Assembly (NCBI GenBank): GCA_009841145.1
Contig: VXMJ01000063.1
Span: 1 to 64,000, forward strand
Length of the DNA: 64,000 nucleotides
Reading direction: 5' to 3'
DNA from: Caldilineaceae bacterium SB0661_bin_34
GTDB lineage: Bacteria; Chloroflexota; Anaerolineae; Caldilineales; Caldilineaceae
Shown here: positions 37,317 through 46,050 of the stretch, in pieces
Layout of the letters: each line of letters starts with the position of its first letter
Position numbering within the stretch: the first letter of the stretch is position 1
Made by a program: the position numbers and the translations under genes
Notes under the pieces: model-generated
Seen by the model: the letters and a program-made list of their open reading frames with translations, nothing else
Told to the model about the DNA's origin: nothing
The model's database searches: none

Positions 37317-37326
37317 CCTGCGAACC

Positions 37327-37357
37327 AACCGGCACCGGACCGGTTCCGGTGCCGGTT
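37327..37357 (+). terminator. Hairpin between recA and rny
   Basis: AACCGGCACCGGA pairs with TCCGGTGCCGGTT (13 bp) ten bases after the recA stop, followed by TCCC only. It is a probable terminator or attenuator. Confidence 0.55.
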
Positions 37358-37480
37358 TCCCTGCCCGTCCGCGGTCGGCGGAGCCGTTTTTCGCTTACCG
37401 CACCCACCCGGTCGTTGCCCCGTTGCCGGGGCAATCGCGCGCAGCGTTCGGAGCCGGGTGCAGCAGAACCCGAAAGCAAC

Positions 37481-39049
37481 ATGGACCTCACGATTTGGCA
37501 TGTATTGATCGTCTTTCTGCTGGGTGCAATCCTGGCGGGAACTGTCATCGGCTGGTTTGCCTACCGCCGGGGCCGCCAGGAGCGGGACATCGGTGAGGAG
37601 CGCATCCACAAGGAACTGCAGCTCCAAAGGGAAGCCATCGCCAAGGAGAAGGCGGAGGGCGTCGCGGCCATTCAGCGCGAACGGCTCGCGCTGAACGAAC
37701 ACGAGATCCAGCAGCACGAAAAGCTGGAGGCCGAATGGTCGCGCTTGAACCAGGAATCGGCCCGGCAGAACCAGAGCCTGCGGGACCGGAGCCGCAGCCA
37801 GGATCAAAAGCAGGAGACCCTCGACCAGCGCGAACAGGAGCTGGAACAGCACATGGAGCGCCTCGAGGACCGGGAACGCGAGCTGGCCAGCCACAAGGAA
37901 CGCCAGGACCAGGAACTGGAACGCCTGGCCGAACTGACCCGGGAGCAGGCGCGCAGGGAGGTCGTTGCCCGCGCCGAGACCGAAGCCCGCCAGGAGGTGG
38001 CCCGGACCATCCGGGACATCGAAGCCCAAAGCCAGGAGATGGCGGAACAGAGGGCGCGGGAAATCATCACCCTGGCCATGGAACGCGTGGCGCACGACAG
38101 CGTGCCGGACCAGGCCGCCTCCAGTATCTCCCTGCCTTCGGACGACATGAAGGCGCGCATCATCGGCCGCATGGGCCGCAACATCCGATCGCTGGAAATG
38201 GCGCTCGGCGTGGACATCATCGTGGACGATACGCCGGGGGCCATCGTCATTTCATGCTTTGATCCCATCCGGCGCGAGATCGCCCGTCTGGCCCTGGCCA
38301 ACCTCGTCCAGGACGGTCGCATTCACCCTGCCCGGATCGAGAACGAGGTCAAGGCGGCGGAACGGGAAGTGGACCAAATCATCCTGGACTCGGCCCAGAA
38401 GGCGATGCTCGAAGTCGGCATCCCGGGGCTGCACCGGGAACTGCAAGTGCTGCTCGGGCGTCTCAACTACCGCACCAGCTACAGCCAGAACCAGCTGTAC
38501 CACGCCATTGAGACGGCCCACCTATCCGCCATGATTGCCGAGGAACTGCACGGGGACGTGCAGACGGCCCGCATCGGCGGCCTCCTGCACGACATCGGCA
38601 AGGCCGTCAGCCACGAGGTGGAGGGTCCCCATGCCATCGTCGGCGCCGCCATTGCACGCCGCTACGGCATCAACGAAAAGATTGCCAACTGCATCGAGGC
38701 CCACCATCACGAAGTGGAGATGGCGTCCATGGAGGCCGTTATCGTGGCCACGGCGGATGCCGTCAGCGGAGCCCGACCCGGCGCGCGCCGCATTTCGGTC
38801 GAACGGTACTACGAGCGCATCAAGGAACTGGAGGATGTGGCCCGCGGCTACGACGCTGTCAAGGAGAGCTATGCCCTGCAGGCCGGCCGCGAACTGCGCG
38901 TGCTGGTGCAGCCCAAGGACATCGACGACAAGGGGTGCGTGGAACTGGGCCGAGACATCGCGGAGCAGATCCACGATACCTTGCAGTACCCGGGTCAAAT
39001 CAAGGTCACCGTGATCCGCGAAACCCGGTTCGTAGCGGTTGCATCCTGA
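37481..39049 (+). CDS. rny: Ribonuclease Y
   Basis: The 522-residue protein starts at MDLTIWHVLIVFLLGAILAG (37481), an N-terminal membrane anchor. A long charged coiled coil covers about residues 30-210. A KH domain follows (SDDMKARIIGRMGRNIRSLE, then GVDIIVDDTPGAIVISCFDP), and the HD catalytic domain has RIGGLLHDIGKAVSHEVEGP and AHHHEVEMAS. RNase Y starts mRNA decay at the membrane. Its place directly after recA is common in several bacterial phyla. It ends IKVTVIRETRFVAVAS as the family does. Confidence 0.96.
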   Translation: MDLTIWHVLIVFLLGAILAGTVIGWFAYRRGRQERDIGEERIHKELQLQREAIAKEKAEGVAAIQRERLALNEHEIQQHEKLEAEWSRLNQESARQNQSLRDRSRSQDQKQETLDQREQELEQHMERLEDRERELASHKERQDQELERLAELTREQARREVVARAETEARQEVARTIRDIEAQSQEMAEQRAREIITLAMERVAHDSVPDQAASSISLPSDDMKARIIGRMGRNIRSLEMALGVDIIVDDTPGAIVISCFDPIRREIARLALANLVQDGRIHPARIENEVKAAEREVDQIILDSAQKAMLEVGIPGLHRELQVLLGRLNYRTSYSQNQLYHAIETAHLSAMIAEELHGDVQTARIGGLLHDIGKAVSHEVEGPHAIVGAAIARRYGINEKIANCIEAHHHEVEMASMEAVIVATADAVSGARPGARRISVERYYERIKELEDVARGYDAVKESYALQAGRELRVLVQPKDIDDKGCVELGRDIAEQIHDTLQYPGQIKVTVIRETRFVAVAS

Positions 39050-39148
39050 CGAATCGGGAAGGGGGTAGTAACGGCTCGCTGAAATCCGTGGGTATCCGCG
39101 GGCAGTGGGTGTCATGGTACCGTCTTCATCGCGGTTGCCATACGCCCC

Positions 39149-39388
39149 GTGAAGCAGTCGCTGCTGCTCTCGGAGTGCACGTACCACTGTCGGCAATGTG
39201 GCTTCGCGTGCGATCAGGACGAGAACGCAGCCCGGAACATCCAGGCGTTTACTTCGGCGGCCAGGTCGGTCGTCGCAGATGTAGAGACTCGTAAGACGGA
39301 CCGGAACATCAGCCCGCCAAGGTCAACAAAACGTCAATTGGACAGGCAGTCCCCTCCCGATGTACGCAGGAAATTGAGATTGCCATAG
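39149..39388 (+). pseudogene. TnpB C-terminal remnant
   Basis: The frame reads LLLSECTYHCRQCGFACDQD and ENAARNIQAF: half of the TnpB zinc ribbon plus the last RuvC motif (DxNAA). The preceding CxxC and everything N-terminal are missing, so only about 80 codons remain. RSTKRQLDRQSPPDVRRKL is a typical TnpB tail. It comes from a different TnpB lineage than the remnant at 33960. A dispersed-motif copy follows at 39413. Confidence 0.65.
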
Positions 39389-39412
39389 GTTCTGGAGACC
39401 GGAGCAATGACT

Positions 39413-39451
39413 GGCACAGTACAGTTTCAGATCTGTTGATGACGGGTCCGG
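39413..39451 (+). repeat. Dispersed motif, copy 4
   Basis: GGCACAGTACAGTTTCAGAT continues CTGTTGATGACGGGTCCGG. It is a diverged copy 25 bases after the TnpB remnant. Confidence 0.5.
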
Positions 39452-39544
39452 GACGACAGGCGGTCATGGTCACGCTGTGCCGACATGTCGTCGAAAACGG
39501 ACGGTAGCGGACGCGGTGGGCCGGACAACCGGCCTCTCCAAAGC

Positions 39545-39577
39545 GGTCCCTGCATCGACGAGACTGAAACCTTGCCC
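39545..39577 (-). repeat. Dispersed motif, copy 5
   Basis: On the minus strand GGGCAAGGTTTCAGTCTCGT continues CGATGCAGGGACC. Confidence 0.5.
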
Positions 39578-39600
39578 ATGGACTTCCGGCCCTGCCTGCG

Positions 39601-40803
39601 GTGGCTATATGTGGGCACATGGAGCAGGCAGCAGGAGGCCGCCTGTCCGACGTCGCCAAGAGCGCAACCGAAACCGCGCAGCCACAGAGCGCCCACGCGG
39701 CTCCGCAGGAGGCATTGCCACACTGGAGTTTGGCTCCGTCCACTTGGCCGGGGGCGGACACGCCGGCCTCCTATCCCGCGCGCGCCAAGCGCGCGCGGGC
39801 CCGCGTGCAGGTGTGGCCAGCCTGGCAGGCATGTCTGCAAGCCCTCTCACACTACGACCCGGACCACGTATACGATCCGGGGCGCGAGTACGAGGAGGAT
39901 TGGACCACGGACCCCACCTACCGCCGGGACGGGGTGCGCCTGTACCGGTTTGACAGGGAGGGGTACCTAATCCCGCCTGGCAGTTTCCACAGCCGGTTCA
40001 TCGACCTTGGTCTCCGAACCCTGTGTTTGGTCCTGGGGAGTCGTGTGTGCCGCGAGCCGGACCTGCACTTTCCGTCCCGGCTGGGCCAGGACCTGGGTCT
40101 GTTGACCCAGAGGGGAGAGCCCCGCAGGCTTGTCGTTCCGGATCTGGCGGTCATGCCTCCATCGTGGACGCTCAGCGAGGCGCGGGAGCGGACGGTGGAC
40201 GAACGTATCATCCGCATGGATGGGGACGACCCGGCCCCGGAACTGGTCGTGGAAGTGGTCCCGCGCTCCACCGAAGCCAAGGACTTCGAGGATAACCTGT
40301 CCCTGTATGCGGCCCTGGGCATCCCCGAATACCTGCTTATCGACACCGGGGAATTCAAGACCGACCCCAACATGTGGCTGTTTCGGCGCGCCGCAACGGA
40401 CGGGGCCTACCGCATGGCGGAGAGTGGTCTCACCTTGACCGCCTGCGGCGTCCCCATGCGCCTGCGGCCCGCGGAGGTGCCCGGCAACGTGCCCGTGTTC
40501 CAGTGCCGGGATCCGGACACCCGGCATTGGCATGATTACGAGGGCAGCATCGAACGCCGAGGGGAAGTCCACACCGCCCTGCAGGTGCTGGATGCCGTCC
40601 TGCCCGCCCTGTCCCCGACCGACAGGGCGCGCATCGAAGCCTCCTGGCTGGAGGCCGGCTTGCCCGCCGCGGCCGTGCAACGCATCCTGGCCCTGCAGGG
40701 CGAGCCCGACCGCTGGCGCGAACTCCTGGCCACGCCGTTCGCAGGCTCCGGCACGAACGAATCCGAACATCAACCCGCCATTCCTCCCCGCGAACCCCGG
40801 TAG
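39601..40803 (+). CDS. Uma2-family (DUF820) PD-(D/E)XK nuclease-like protein
   Basis: The core Uma2 fold is clear: EEDWTTDPTYRRDGVRLYRF, LVVPDLAVMPPSWTL (catalytic D), PAPELVVEVVPRSTEAKDFE (the ExK-like strand, here E-V-V) and NLSLYAALGIPEYLLIDTGE. Uma2 proteins are abundant in Chloroflexota and cyanobacteria and are presumed nucleases, with no proven role. At 400 residues it is longer than usual, with a helical tail (LQVLDAVLPALSPTDRARIE). The first 75 tracked codons look non-coding and contain a GC hairpin, so the true start is probably a GTG near 39805 or 39811. Confidence 0.75.
   Translation: MAICGHMEQAAGGRLSDVAKSATETAQPQSAHAAPQEALPHWSLAPSTWPGADTPASYPARAKRARARVQVWPAWQACLQALSHYDPDHVYDPGREYEEDWTTDPTYRRDGVRLYRFDREGYLIPPGSFHSRFIDLGLRTLCLVLGSRVCREPDLHFPSRLGQDLGLLTQRGEPRRLVVPDLAVMPPSWTLSEARERTVDERIIRMDGDDPAPELVVEVVPRSTEAKDFEDNLSLYAALGIPEYLLIDTGEFKTDPNMWLFRRAATDGAYRMAESGLTLTACGVPMRLRPAEVPGNVPVFQCRDPDTRHWHDYEGSIERRGEVHTALQVLDAVLPALSPTDRARIEASWLEAGLPAAAVQRILALQGEPDRWRELLATPFAGSGTNESEHQPAIPPREPR
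39775..39799. repeat. 11-bp perfect GC hairpin
   Basis: CCCGCGCGCGC, loop CAA, GCGCGCGCGGG. It lies just before the probable true start of the Uma2 gene and may be a terminator stem without U-tract or a leader structure. Confidence 0.6.
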
Positions 40804-40959
40804 GACACAGCCGCCCCGCCGTTCCCGCCACCGACAACGGGCCGGAAGAGCCCACAGGCACACGATCAGGGCTGCGGCGGAGTGGTGGGCAGCCTCCAAA
40901 TCCCCACCGCGCAAGGCCTGCCGCGTTGGCACCTAGTCTGGGTTATCGGGGTAACCTCC

Positions 40960-41560
40960 CGCCAGTGCCCGCAGGCCTTCCAAGCAACTGGTAGCCCAGC
41001 TGTATTGCGGCCGGCTGGGCAAGATCGCCAACTCCCAGACGGGGCTTTGCTGATCCACCGGCGGCAGCTGTTCCAGACCAAGTCCTGGGCTGGAGACGCG
41101 GCCAATGCGGCACGCCGGCGGATGCGACCTTCCGCATCCAGCCGCAACTGGCCCTGAAACTACTGACCGGTCCTGGCACCCGACAGCGCGCTGGTGAACT
41201 GTGACGAGGGCTACGGCCAGTCGGTCGGCTTTTGAGACAGGGTGGCGGCCTTGGGCCTGGACTACATGGTGGAGGTGCCCAGCGACACGCGGCTCTGGCT
41301 GAAACGACTGCAGACCGCGGTACCCCGCATCCGGCTTCGGCTGGCACCCGAGTCCCCAGCGGCCCCCGAGGCACGGACGATTGCGGTTCGGCTGGGCGCG
41401 GATGCTTGGACGCGCCGCCGCGTGCGGGATGGCGACCGCGGTACCGAGTACGCCGACTCCGCCATCCGGCGAGTGGTCGCGCCCGGAGGTGGCCTGCCGG
41501 GTGCGAGGTCCGGCTCGTGCTACACCCCGTTCCAACAGGATGCCCAATGTTTCCGGCAAC
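40960..41560 (+). pseudogene. IS701-like DDE transposase remnant
   Basis: The three frames together give a collapsed transposase: LYCGRLGKIANSQTG, ALLIHRRQLFQTKSWAGDA, then ALVNCDEGYGQSVGF, stop, and RVAALGLDYMVEVPSDTRLW. The order and wording (LGKIANxQxG, a D in the DEGYG block, the VPSDTRxW block) are those of IS701-family transposases. Stop codons at about 41157, 41203 and 41235 and frame changes break it. Both ends are lost and I see no terminal repeats. Confidence 0.6.
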
Positions 41561-41834
41561 ACTGAGCCGCCGACAACAGGCCAGCCGGATGAGGCTTCCA
41601 AGTCAAGGGCCCTGCCGTTGAGTGGCAGGAATGCCTGTGCACCGATGTACCCATGGACAGGACACCCCGGCAACCAGGTGGGAGACCGTGAGAGACCGGT
41701 ACACGGACCGGCGTTGTCTTGACACCATTGCGCAGGATTTTGTCACGTATGGAGTCCATATGATGGCTTCAGGGCAGCATATACGACTTTGCAACGATTG
41801 TCTTCACCTGTTGTTCACCTCAAATTCACATTCA
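41561..41834. other. Spacer upstream of secreted-protein/peptide unit
   Basis: The last 100 bases become AT-rich and lead into the promoter at 41835. No gene is seen. Confidence 0.45.
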
Positions 41835-41843
41835 TGCTACAAT
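41835..41843 (+). promoter_or_regulatory. Extended -10 element of secreted-protein/peptide unit
   Basis: TGC plus TACAAT lies in AT-rich DNA about 120 bases before the GTG start at 41962. TTCACC stands 18 bases farther upstream as a weak -35. Confidence 0.45.
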
Positions 41844-41961
41844 GATTATTGGATGCCCATCCGACCCGCCCCCACAGGGCAATCACAGGTTTCCACACTG
41901 GGGAGGAGGATTGTGGTGGTGCCCGCGTCGGCGTGAATCAGTACAACTGAGGAGACACATT

Positions 41962-43314
41962 GTGATCAAGGGAACTCGCTACTTGCTCAGGAGTGCCTCG
42001 CTGGCGCTCCTAGCCCTGACGTTGATGGTAGCCATGGCGTTGCCGTCCTCGGCGGCCGATGATAAGTGCAGCCCCAGCCAGATGTTGGATGAAGTTGAGA
42101 TCGTCAGTGTTGCGGCCAAGGAAGCTCCGGCTGTCTGGAGCGCCCAGGACTTGGTGAACTTCGACTATGACGGCGACATCGAGAACGGGCTCTTGGAAGT
42201 CAGCTTCAAGGACATTCCCACCGACTTCGACTTCGATGGCTACATCATTGAGGCTGTACCCGGCGACGATGACCCCGGCGACTCCAAAGCGTTGGGGGTG
42301 GCCGCCTACACAACTTCTTCGCTGATCGCACGACCCTCCGTTGTCGGTTCCACGGTTACGGAGATTCTGAACCTCGAGCCCGGCACGAAGTACTACGTGA
42401 CGGTCTATGCCATCAACCACAATACGGTGCAAATCAGCCCGAACCAGCGTGCACAAGACAGCAGTTCGGCCACGACGCTGCTGAGTGCTCCGTTCCTAGG
42501 GGCACTCGAGGTGGGGAGAGGGGCTGTTCATACTGAAGATACTGCTTCCACTTGGACCCTTGACGTTCCATTGACTGATTGTGCAACTCCAGCGGCCAAC
42601 TCTGCCTGCCAAACCGTCGATTGGTGGGATGTTGACTTGGAAGACAAGGATTATCAGGGCGCGCACTTTGCGTTCTACGATGCAGAGGACGAAGCGGGAC
42701 AGCACTACTTCCGCTGGCTGAACCCCGGCGACTACGGTCCCTTTGACCATGTCCTAGCCAAGAAGGATAACAAGCAGGCCGACATGTTATCCCTTGACAA
42801 GGACGGCGACGTGGAAAACCACTGCGATGCTGATGATATCGGCGGCGACTGCGGTCATACCCACTACCAGTTCAAGGCCGTGGACGACAACGGCAACACC
42901 GTGGCCAGCGAACTGGTGGAGACCGACGGCAAGTTCACGATGAATTCTGGTACCGGTAGGGGTTACTTCCAGACGGTGTTTACCGCCGAGAATGGCGATC
43001 TGACCCTGTCCGTCTCACTGGGACGCATGGTCGGCGGCAAGTACAAGGCCATGAGCGACACCGCGTCCGTGATGTTCGAGGCTCCGGGTGATCTGAGGGC
43101 TCTTGACCAGACATATAACGAGTACGCGCGGGTCAACGCGGATATCGCCAAGGACGTGAACGAGGTAGATGACATCGAAAGGTATCTCGATTCGGTCTTT
43201 GCTGAACTCACAAGCATCGATGAGCAGGCCGAGCGTTTCAAGAACGACAAGCAGGTAGATGGTGCACCAGCCAACAACAAGATGGTGGCCTATCTCAACA
43301 ACCAGTTGAAGTAA
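41962..43314 (+). CDS. Secreted fibronectin-III-like protein
   Basis: The GTG at 41962 follows GAGGAG with seven bases of spacing and is preferred over the tracked ATG at 41842. The 450-residue product has a signal peptide (SLALLALTLMVAMALPSSAA, cleavage before DDKCS). A FnIII-like module follows: LLEVSFKDIPTDFDFDGYII, then EPGTKYYVTVYAINHN. An acidic middle part and a second beta module (YFQTVFTAENGDLTLSVSLG) precede a helical end (DEVDD-type residues, AELTSIDEQAERFKNDKQ). It is probably exported. A 34-codon gene follows after 30 bases with its own ribosome site and a terminator, so the two form one unit. Confidence 0.7.
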   Translation: MIKGTRYLLRSASLALLALTLMVAMALPSSAADDKCSPSQMLDEVEIVSVAAKEAPAVWSAQDLVNFDYDGDIENGLLEVSFKDIPTDFDFDGYIIEAVPGDDDPGDSKALGVAAYTTSSLIARPSVVGSTVTEILNLEPGTKYYVTVYAINHNTVQISPNQRAQDSSSATTLLSAPFLGALEVGRGAVHTEDTASTWTLDVPLTDCATPAANSACQTVDWWDVDLEDKDYQGAHFAFYDAEDEAGQHYFRWLNPGDYGPFDHVLAKKDNKQADMLSLDKDGDVENHCDADDIGGDCGHTHYQFKAVDDNGNTVASELVETDGKFTMNSGTGRGYFQTVFTAENGDLTLSVSLGRMVGGKYKAMSDTASVMFEAPGDLRALDQTYNEYARVNADIAKDVNEVDDIERYLDSVFAELTSIDEQAERFKNDKQVDGAPANNKMVAYLNNQLK

Positions 43315-43344
43315 ACCCCAAAAACTGACTAGGAGACCAACATA

Positions 43345-43449
43345 ATGCGCACTTGGACAAAGCCCGTATTGGTGAAGCTGGACATCGCTGAGACCCTCAG
43401 GGGTCAAGGCCCCTGTCCCGATGGCGACGGTGGCTCGGAAGCCATGTAG
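43345..43449 (+). CDS. 34-residue peptide, RiPP (lasso-type) precursor candidate
   Basis: This gene is too short for the ORF track. The ATG at 43345 follows AGGAG with nine bases of spacing; the stop is TAG at 43447. The N-terminal half is MRTWTKPVLVKLDIAETLR and the C-terminal half GQGPCPDGDGGSEAM. The pattern W-x2-P-x-L-x2-L-x4-T resembles lasso-peptide leaders (YxxPxLxxxGx5T). If the core began at G20, an Asp would stand at ring position 7 and another at 9, as lasso rings require. The Thr would then be at -3, not the canonical -2. No cyclase, leader peptidase or radical-SAM gene is in the window. It could instead be an ordinary small protein. Confidence 0.6.
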   Translation: MRTWTKPVLVKLDIAETLRGQGPCPDGDGGSEAM

Positions 43450-43492
43450 CCATTCCAAACTTCGAGCCGAATGCCTCCCATGGCTCGGTTGG

Positions 43493-43526
43493 ACAGCCTC
43501 GGCGAAAGCCGGGGCTGTTTCTTTAT
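43493..43526 (+). terminator. Rho-independent terminator after peptide gene
   Basis: ACAGCCTCGGC, GAAA tetraloop, GCCGGGGCTGT, then TTCTTTAT. The 11-bp stem has one G-T pair. It is the strongest terminator of the window and closes the secreted-protein/peptide unit. Confidence 0.88.
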
Positions 43527-44850
43527 GCTCCAAGGTGAAGCGATGTCGCTGTCCCGGTAGCCCATCGCAATACCCTATGAAGGAACCACAGAACAGTGAG
43601 GTTCAACGGTAGGCGGTTTGGTGGACTGCAGAACCTGGATCGCACGCAGGACGACCAAGTGAATGGATTGAATGCGGGACGGATGAAGGGCGGGTCCGTG
43701 TCGTTTACCGGAACCGAGTTGCCCTCAACACGGAACAGGTGGTCCAGCAACATCGCGGATCGAAGGTGCCTGTTGGCCCATTGAGCCACCAATTCGGACG
43801 CGGACCGACGATCCCAAACCTCGTCCCGATGGGCTGACAGTCGGATTGGTGCACCTGTACCCCACAATCTTCAGTCCATGGGGCCGAACCTCCGACAAAT
43901 CGGAGTCCCCTCCTGCGCCGCTCTCCCGCCTTCGCGTCCATACCGATAGTGGGCCTGGTCACTGCGTTGTGGCCCCGACACATACGGACAGGCTATGCCT
44001 GTCCCCCTCCTCCCAACCTTCAAGGGACGCAAGCAGCACGGGATGATCAGGCAGCCGACCTGGCACTCTTGCCTCGGACATTAACCGATACCGCCGTTCA
44101 AGTTGGTCCAAGCGGAATGCGGCCGGCATGAGCCACTGGAACAGTTCCAGGGACTGGACCCACTTGGACAGGTGGCTCAAGCGGATGTCCCGCCGAACCT
44201 TGAACGGCCACACGCGTTCCCTGAAATACACCGTCAGATCCGGCTCGGAACAGAGGCCCCACGGATCGTCCGCCCGTTCCGGACTGGACGGAGGCCGGTC
44301 GTCAACCGGAATGTCCAGGGACAACAGATGGCCCCGGCTTCCAGAATCGCAGCCGCATGGCGAACCGCCCCACGGTGCGACAGCACCCAAGGCAACTCCG
44401 ACTTTGCTGGCCCGGCATCGAACTGTTTCCGGTACCAATCCCTGCCGGCAGGCGTCAGAGGTTGTAAAGCGGCCGGCCTCTGCCCTGCTTGAAGTGCCGG
44501 CGCAACGGCACTGCACCCGACGATGCCGGCCTGATGTACCCCGCCTGCTCCAGCTTGCGCTACCGGCCCCGGAATGCATTGCCGGTCCAGGACATCCGGT
44601 CCGGCCCGTGGGTCCGGACCGGACACCAACTGCGGATGCATCCGGTTGCACCCATGAGCCAAGCAGACAAGAGGCCAGGGCACTGGGCAAGGGTCGAGTC
44701 GGGACGCAGGATCCGGTTCGGTGACAGTGTGTTGAATGCACGTGAACAAATATTCACCCAACAAACAGATCAGTATGCAACCGCATCCGGGGGTGACCCA
44801 TCCCCCAACCTTGATGGCATAAGTGGCAAGTACCTCGAACTCGCGGCAAC
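43527..44850. other. Gene-free 1.3-kb stretch
   Basis: Long overlapping ORFs on both strands (for example 43959-44741 minus and 44128-44724 plus) show no domain and mirror each other, as GC-rich non-coding DNA does. It may be old transposon sequence. I recognise nothing in it. Confidence 0.45.
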
Positions 44851-44883
44851 AGCACTGTTTCGGTTTCGTTGATGTTGGTCCGA
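44851..44883 (+). repeat. Dispersed motif, copy 6
   Basis: AGCACTGTTTCGGTTTCGTT continues GATGTTGGTCCGA. This copy is closest to the consensus. Confidence 0.65.
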
Positions 44884-45321
44884 GTCCAGAGACAAGGGGG
44901 CCCTGTACTGTCTCGCCAAACCAAAGGATCCTTGTGGTGATCGCCAGTCAAACCCGGTCCGCCCGAGGTTTGCCCCCACTGTAGCCGCCACGTTTGGCAA
45001 TGCCACAGCTCCTTCGCGCGCTGGCGGGTCGTCCGGGAAGGTGTCAAGGTTCAGTGCTGGCTTTACCAGACCTGACAGCACACAAACTCCCGAACCCCTC
45101 CGGGCATGACCGCATCGGTCGCAGCGCACGCAGTCCTCCCAGTCGCCGGCGGTTCTGCTGCACGCGCTGTCGGTCAGCAACCAGGCTCTATCGGTGGTAC
45201 TGGTCGGTCTTGGACTGCGGGGGAAGCAAACGCCACCACCTAGCTCACGCTCGAGGACCGCAAGCGACCGGCAATGGACGTCACCGGCCGCCAACTGGAA
45301 GTCCGACTGATGAAGCCGGGC
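44884..45321. other. Gene-free stretch
   Basis: No domain is seen on either strand. Confidence 0.4.
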
Positions 45322-45355
45322 TCGGGCCAACATCAACAAAACTGGAACAGTGCCG
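45322..45355 (-). repeat. Dispersed motif, copy 7
   Basis: On the minus strand GGCACTGTTCCAGTTTTGTT continues GATGTTGGCCCGAG. Confidence 0.6.
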
Positions 45356-45394
45356 GAAAGCACCATGCCACCCCATTTTCCTATCCTGCTGGGA

Positions 45395-45640
45395 TGCTGA
45401 TTGAGATGCCCCGTGTAGACATTCCGCGCGGCCCGGCGGCCGTCATTGGCCACCGCAGACGTGCGGTGACCAATGACGGGCAGATCGATTCGGGGCCGGG
45501 GTCGCCGTGGACACGGGAGCCAAAGAGCAGTACGCGCGCCACTCCGGGCATCTGCGCTGCGGCGGCCACAACCTGCCGGGCACGCGGAACGTGGCGCAAA
45601 TCGCGGCCGGGTTTGGGCTCGACAATCCAAGTGGCCGGGA
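45395..45640 (-). pseudogene. MNT nucleotidyltransferase, frameshifted N-terminal remnant
   Basis: One minus-strand frame reads VVAAAAQMPGVARVLLFGSR and VHGDPGPES. The next frame continues RIDLPVIGHRTSAVANDGRR. Joined, they give the GSxxxG-x5-SDIDL-V-IG signature of MNT-type nucleotidyltransferases, with a frameshift inside the signature. This is the third member of the family in the window after those at 1086 and 2627. No HEPN part follows. A long imperfect hairpin sits inside it. Confidence 0.6.
45441..45478. repeat. 17-bp inverted repeat with 4-base loop
   Basis: CGTCATTGGCCACCGCA and TGCGGTGACCAATGACG pair at 16 of 17 positions around GACG. It lies within the nucleotidyltransferase remnant. 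Confidence 0.7.
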
Positions 45641-46050
45641 TCAGCGTCGACGGGGAGTGATTATCGCCGGAAGGCGGGCGCAGCTTCACGAACATGCCTT
45701 CACATACGGAGCGTGGCGGCGGTGCCGCAGGGTGTCGGCCGTGCCCCCGTCCGCCTACGACATCCGCGATGCCTGAATAACCGAGGGCTGCGCCTAGCCC
45801 GGACTTCCCTGCCTGCTTGGGCAAGGCGGTACCAGCCGACGCGTTGGGCAACAGGGCCGCCGCCCGCGAAGCATCCGGGAAGCGTCTCAAGCAGTCCGTG
45901 TCACAACGCGCCCGCAGTAACCAGTCCGAACGGCACCGCTGGATGCGGAAGCATGGGAAGGGCGGATGGTCCAGTGACCAACTGGCTCGGCACCAATGAA
46001 CAATGAAGTGTAGGGCCCGGCATCGGCGACCGCTTCCTGCGGTCAAGCCC
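45641..46050. other. Gene-free stretch after kinase-fusion gene
   Basis: No gene, terminator or repeat is convincing here. Confidence 0.4.

Noticed and set aside
43345-43526. A complete lasso-peptide gene cluster
   Set aside because: Only the precursor-like peptide is present; no cyclase, peptidase or exporter gene lies in the window, so a cluster cannot be claimed.
44103-44741. Long ORFs on both strands as possible genes
   Set aside because: They mirror each other, have no ribosome site and no recognised motif; typical of GC-rich non-coding DNA.
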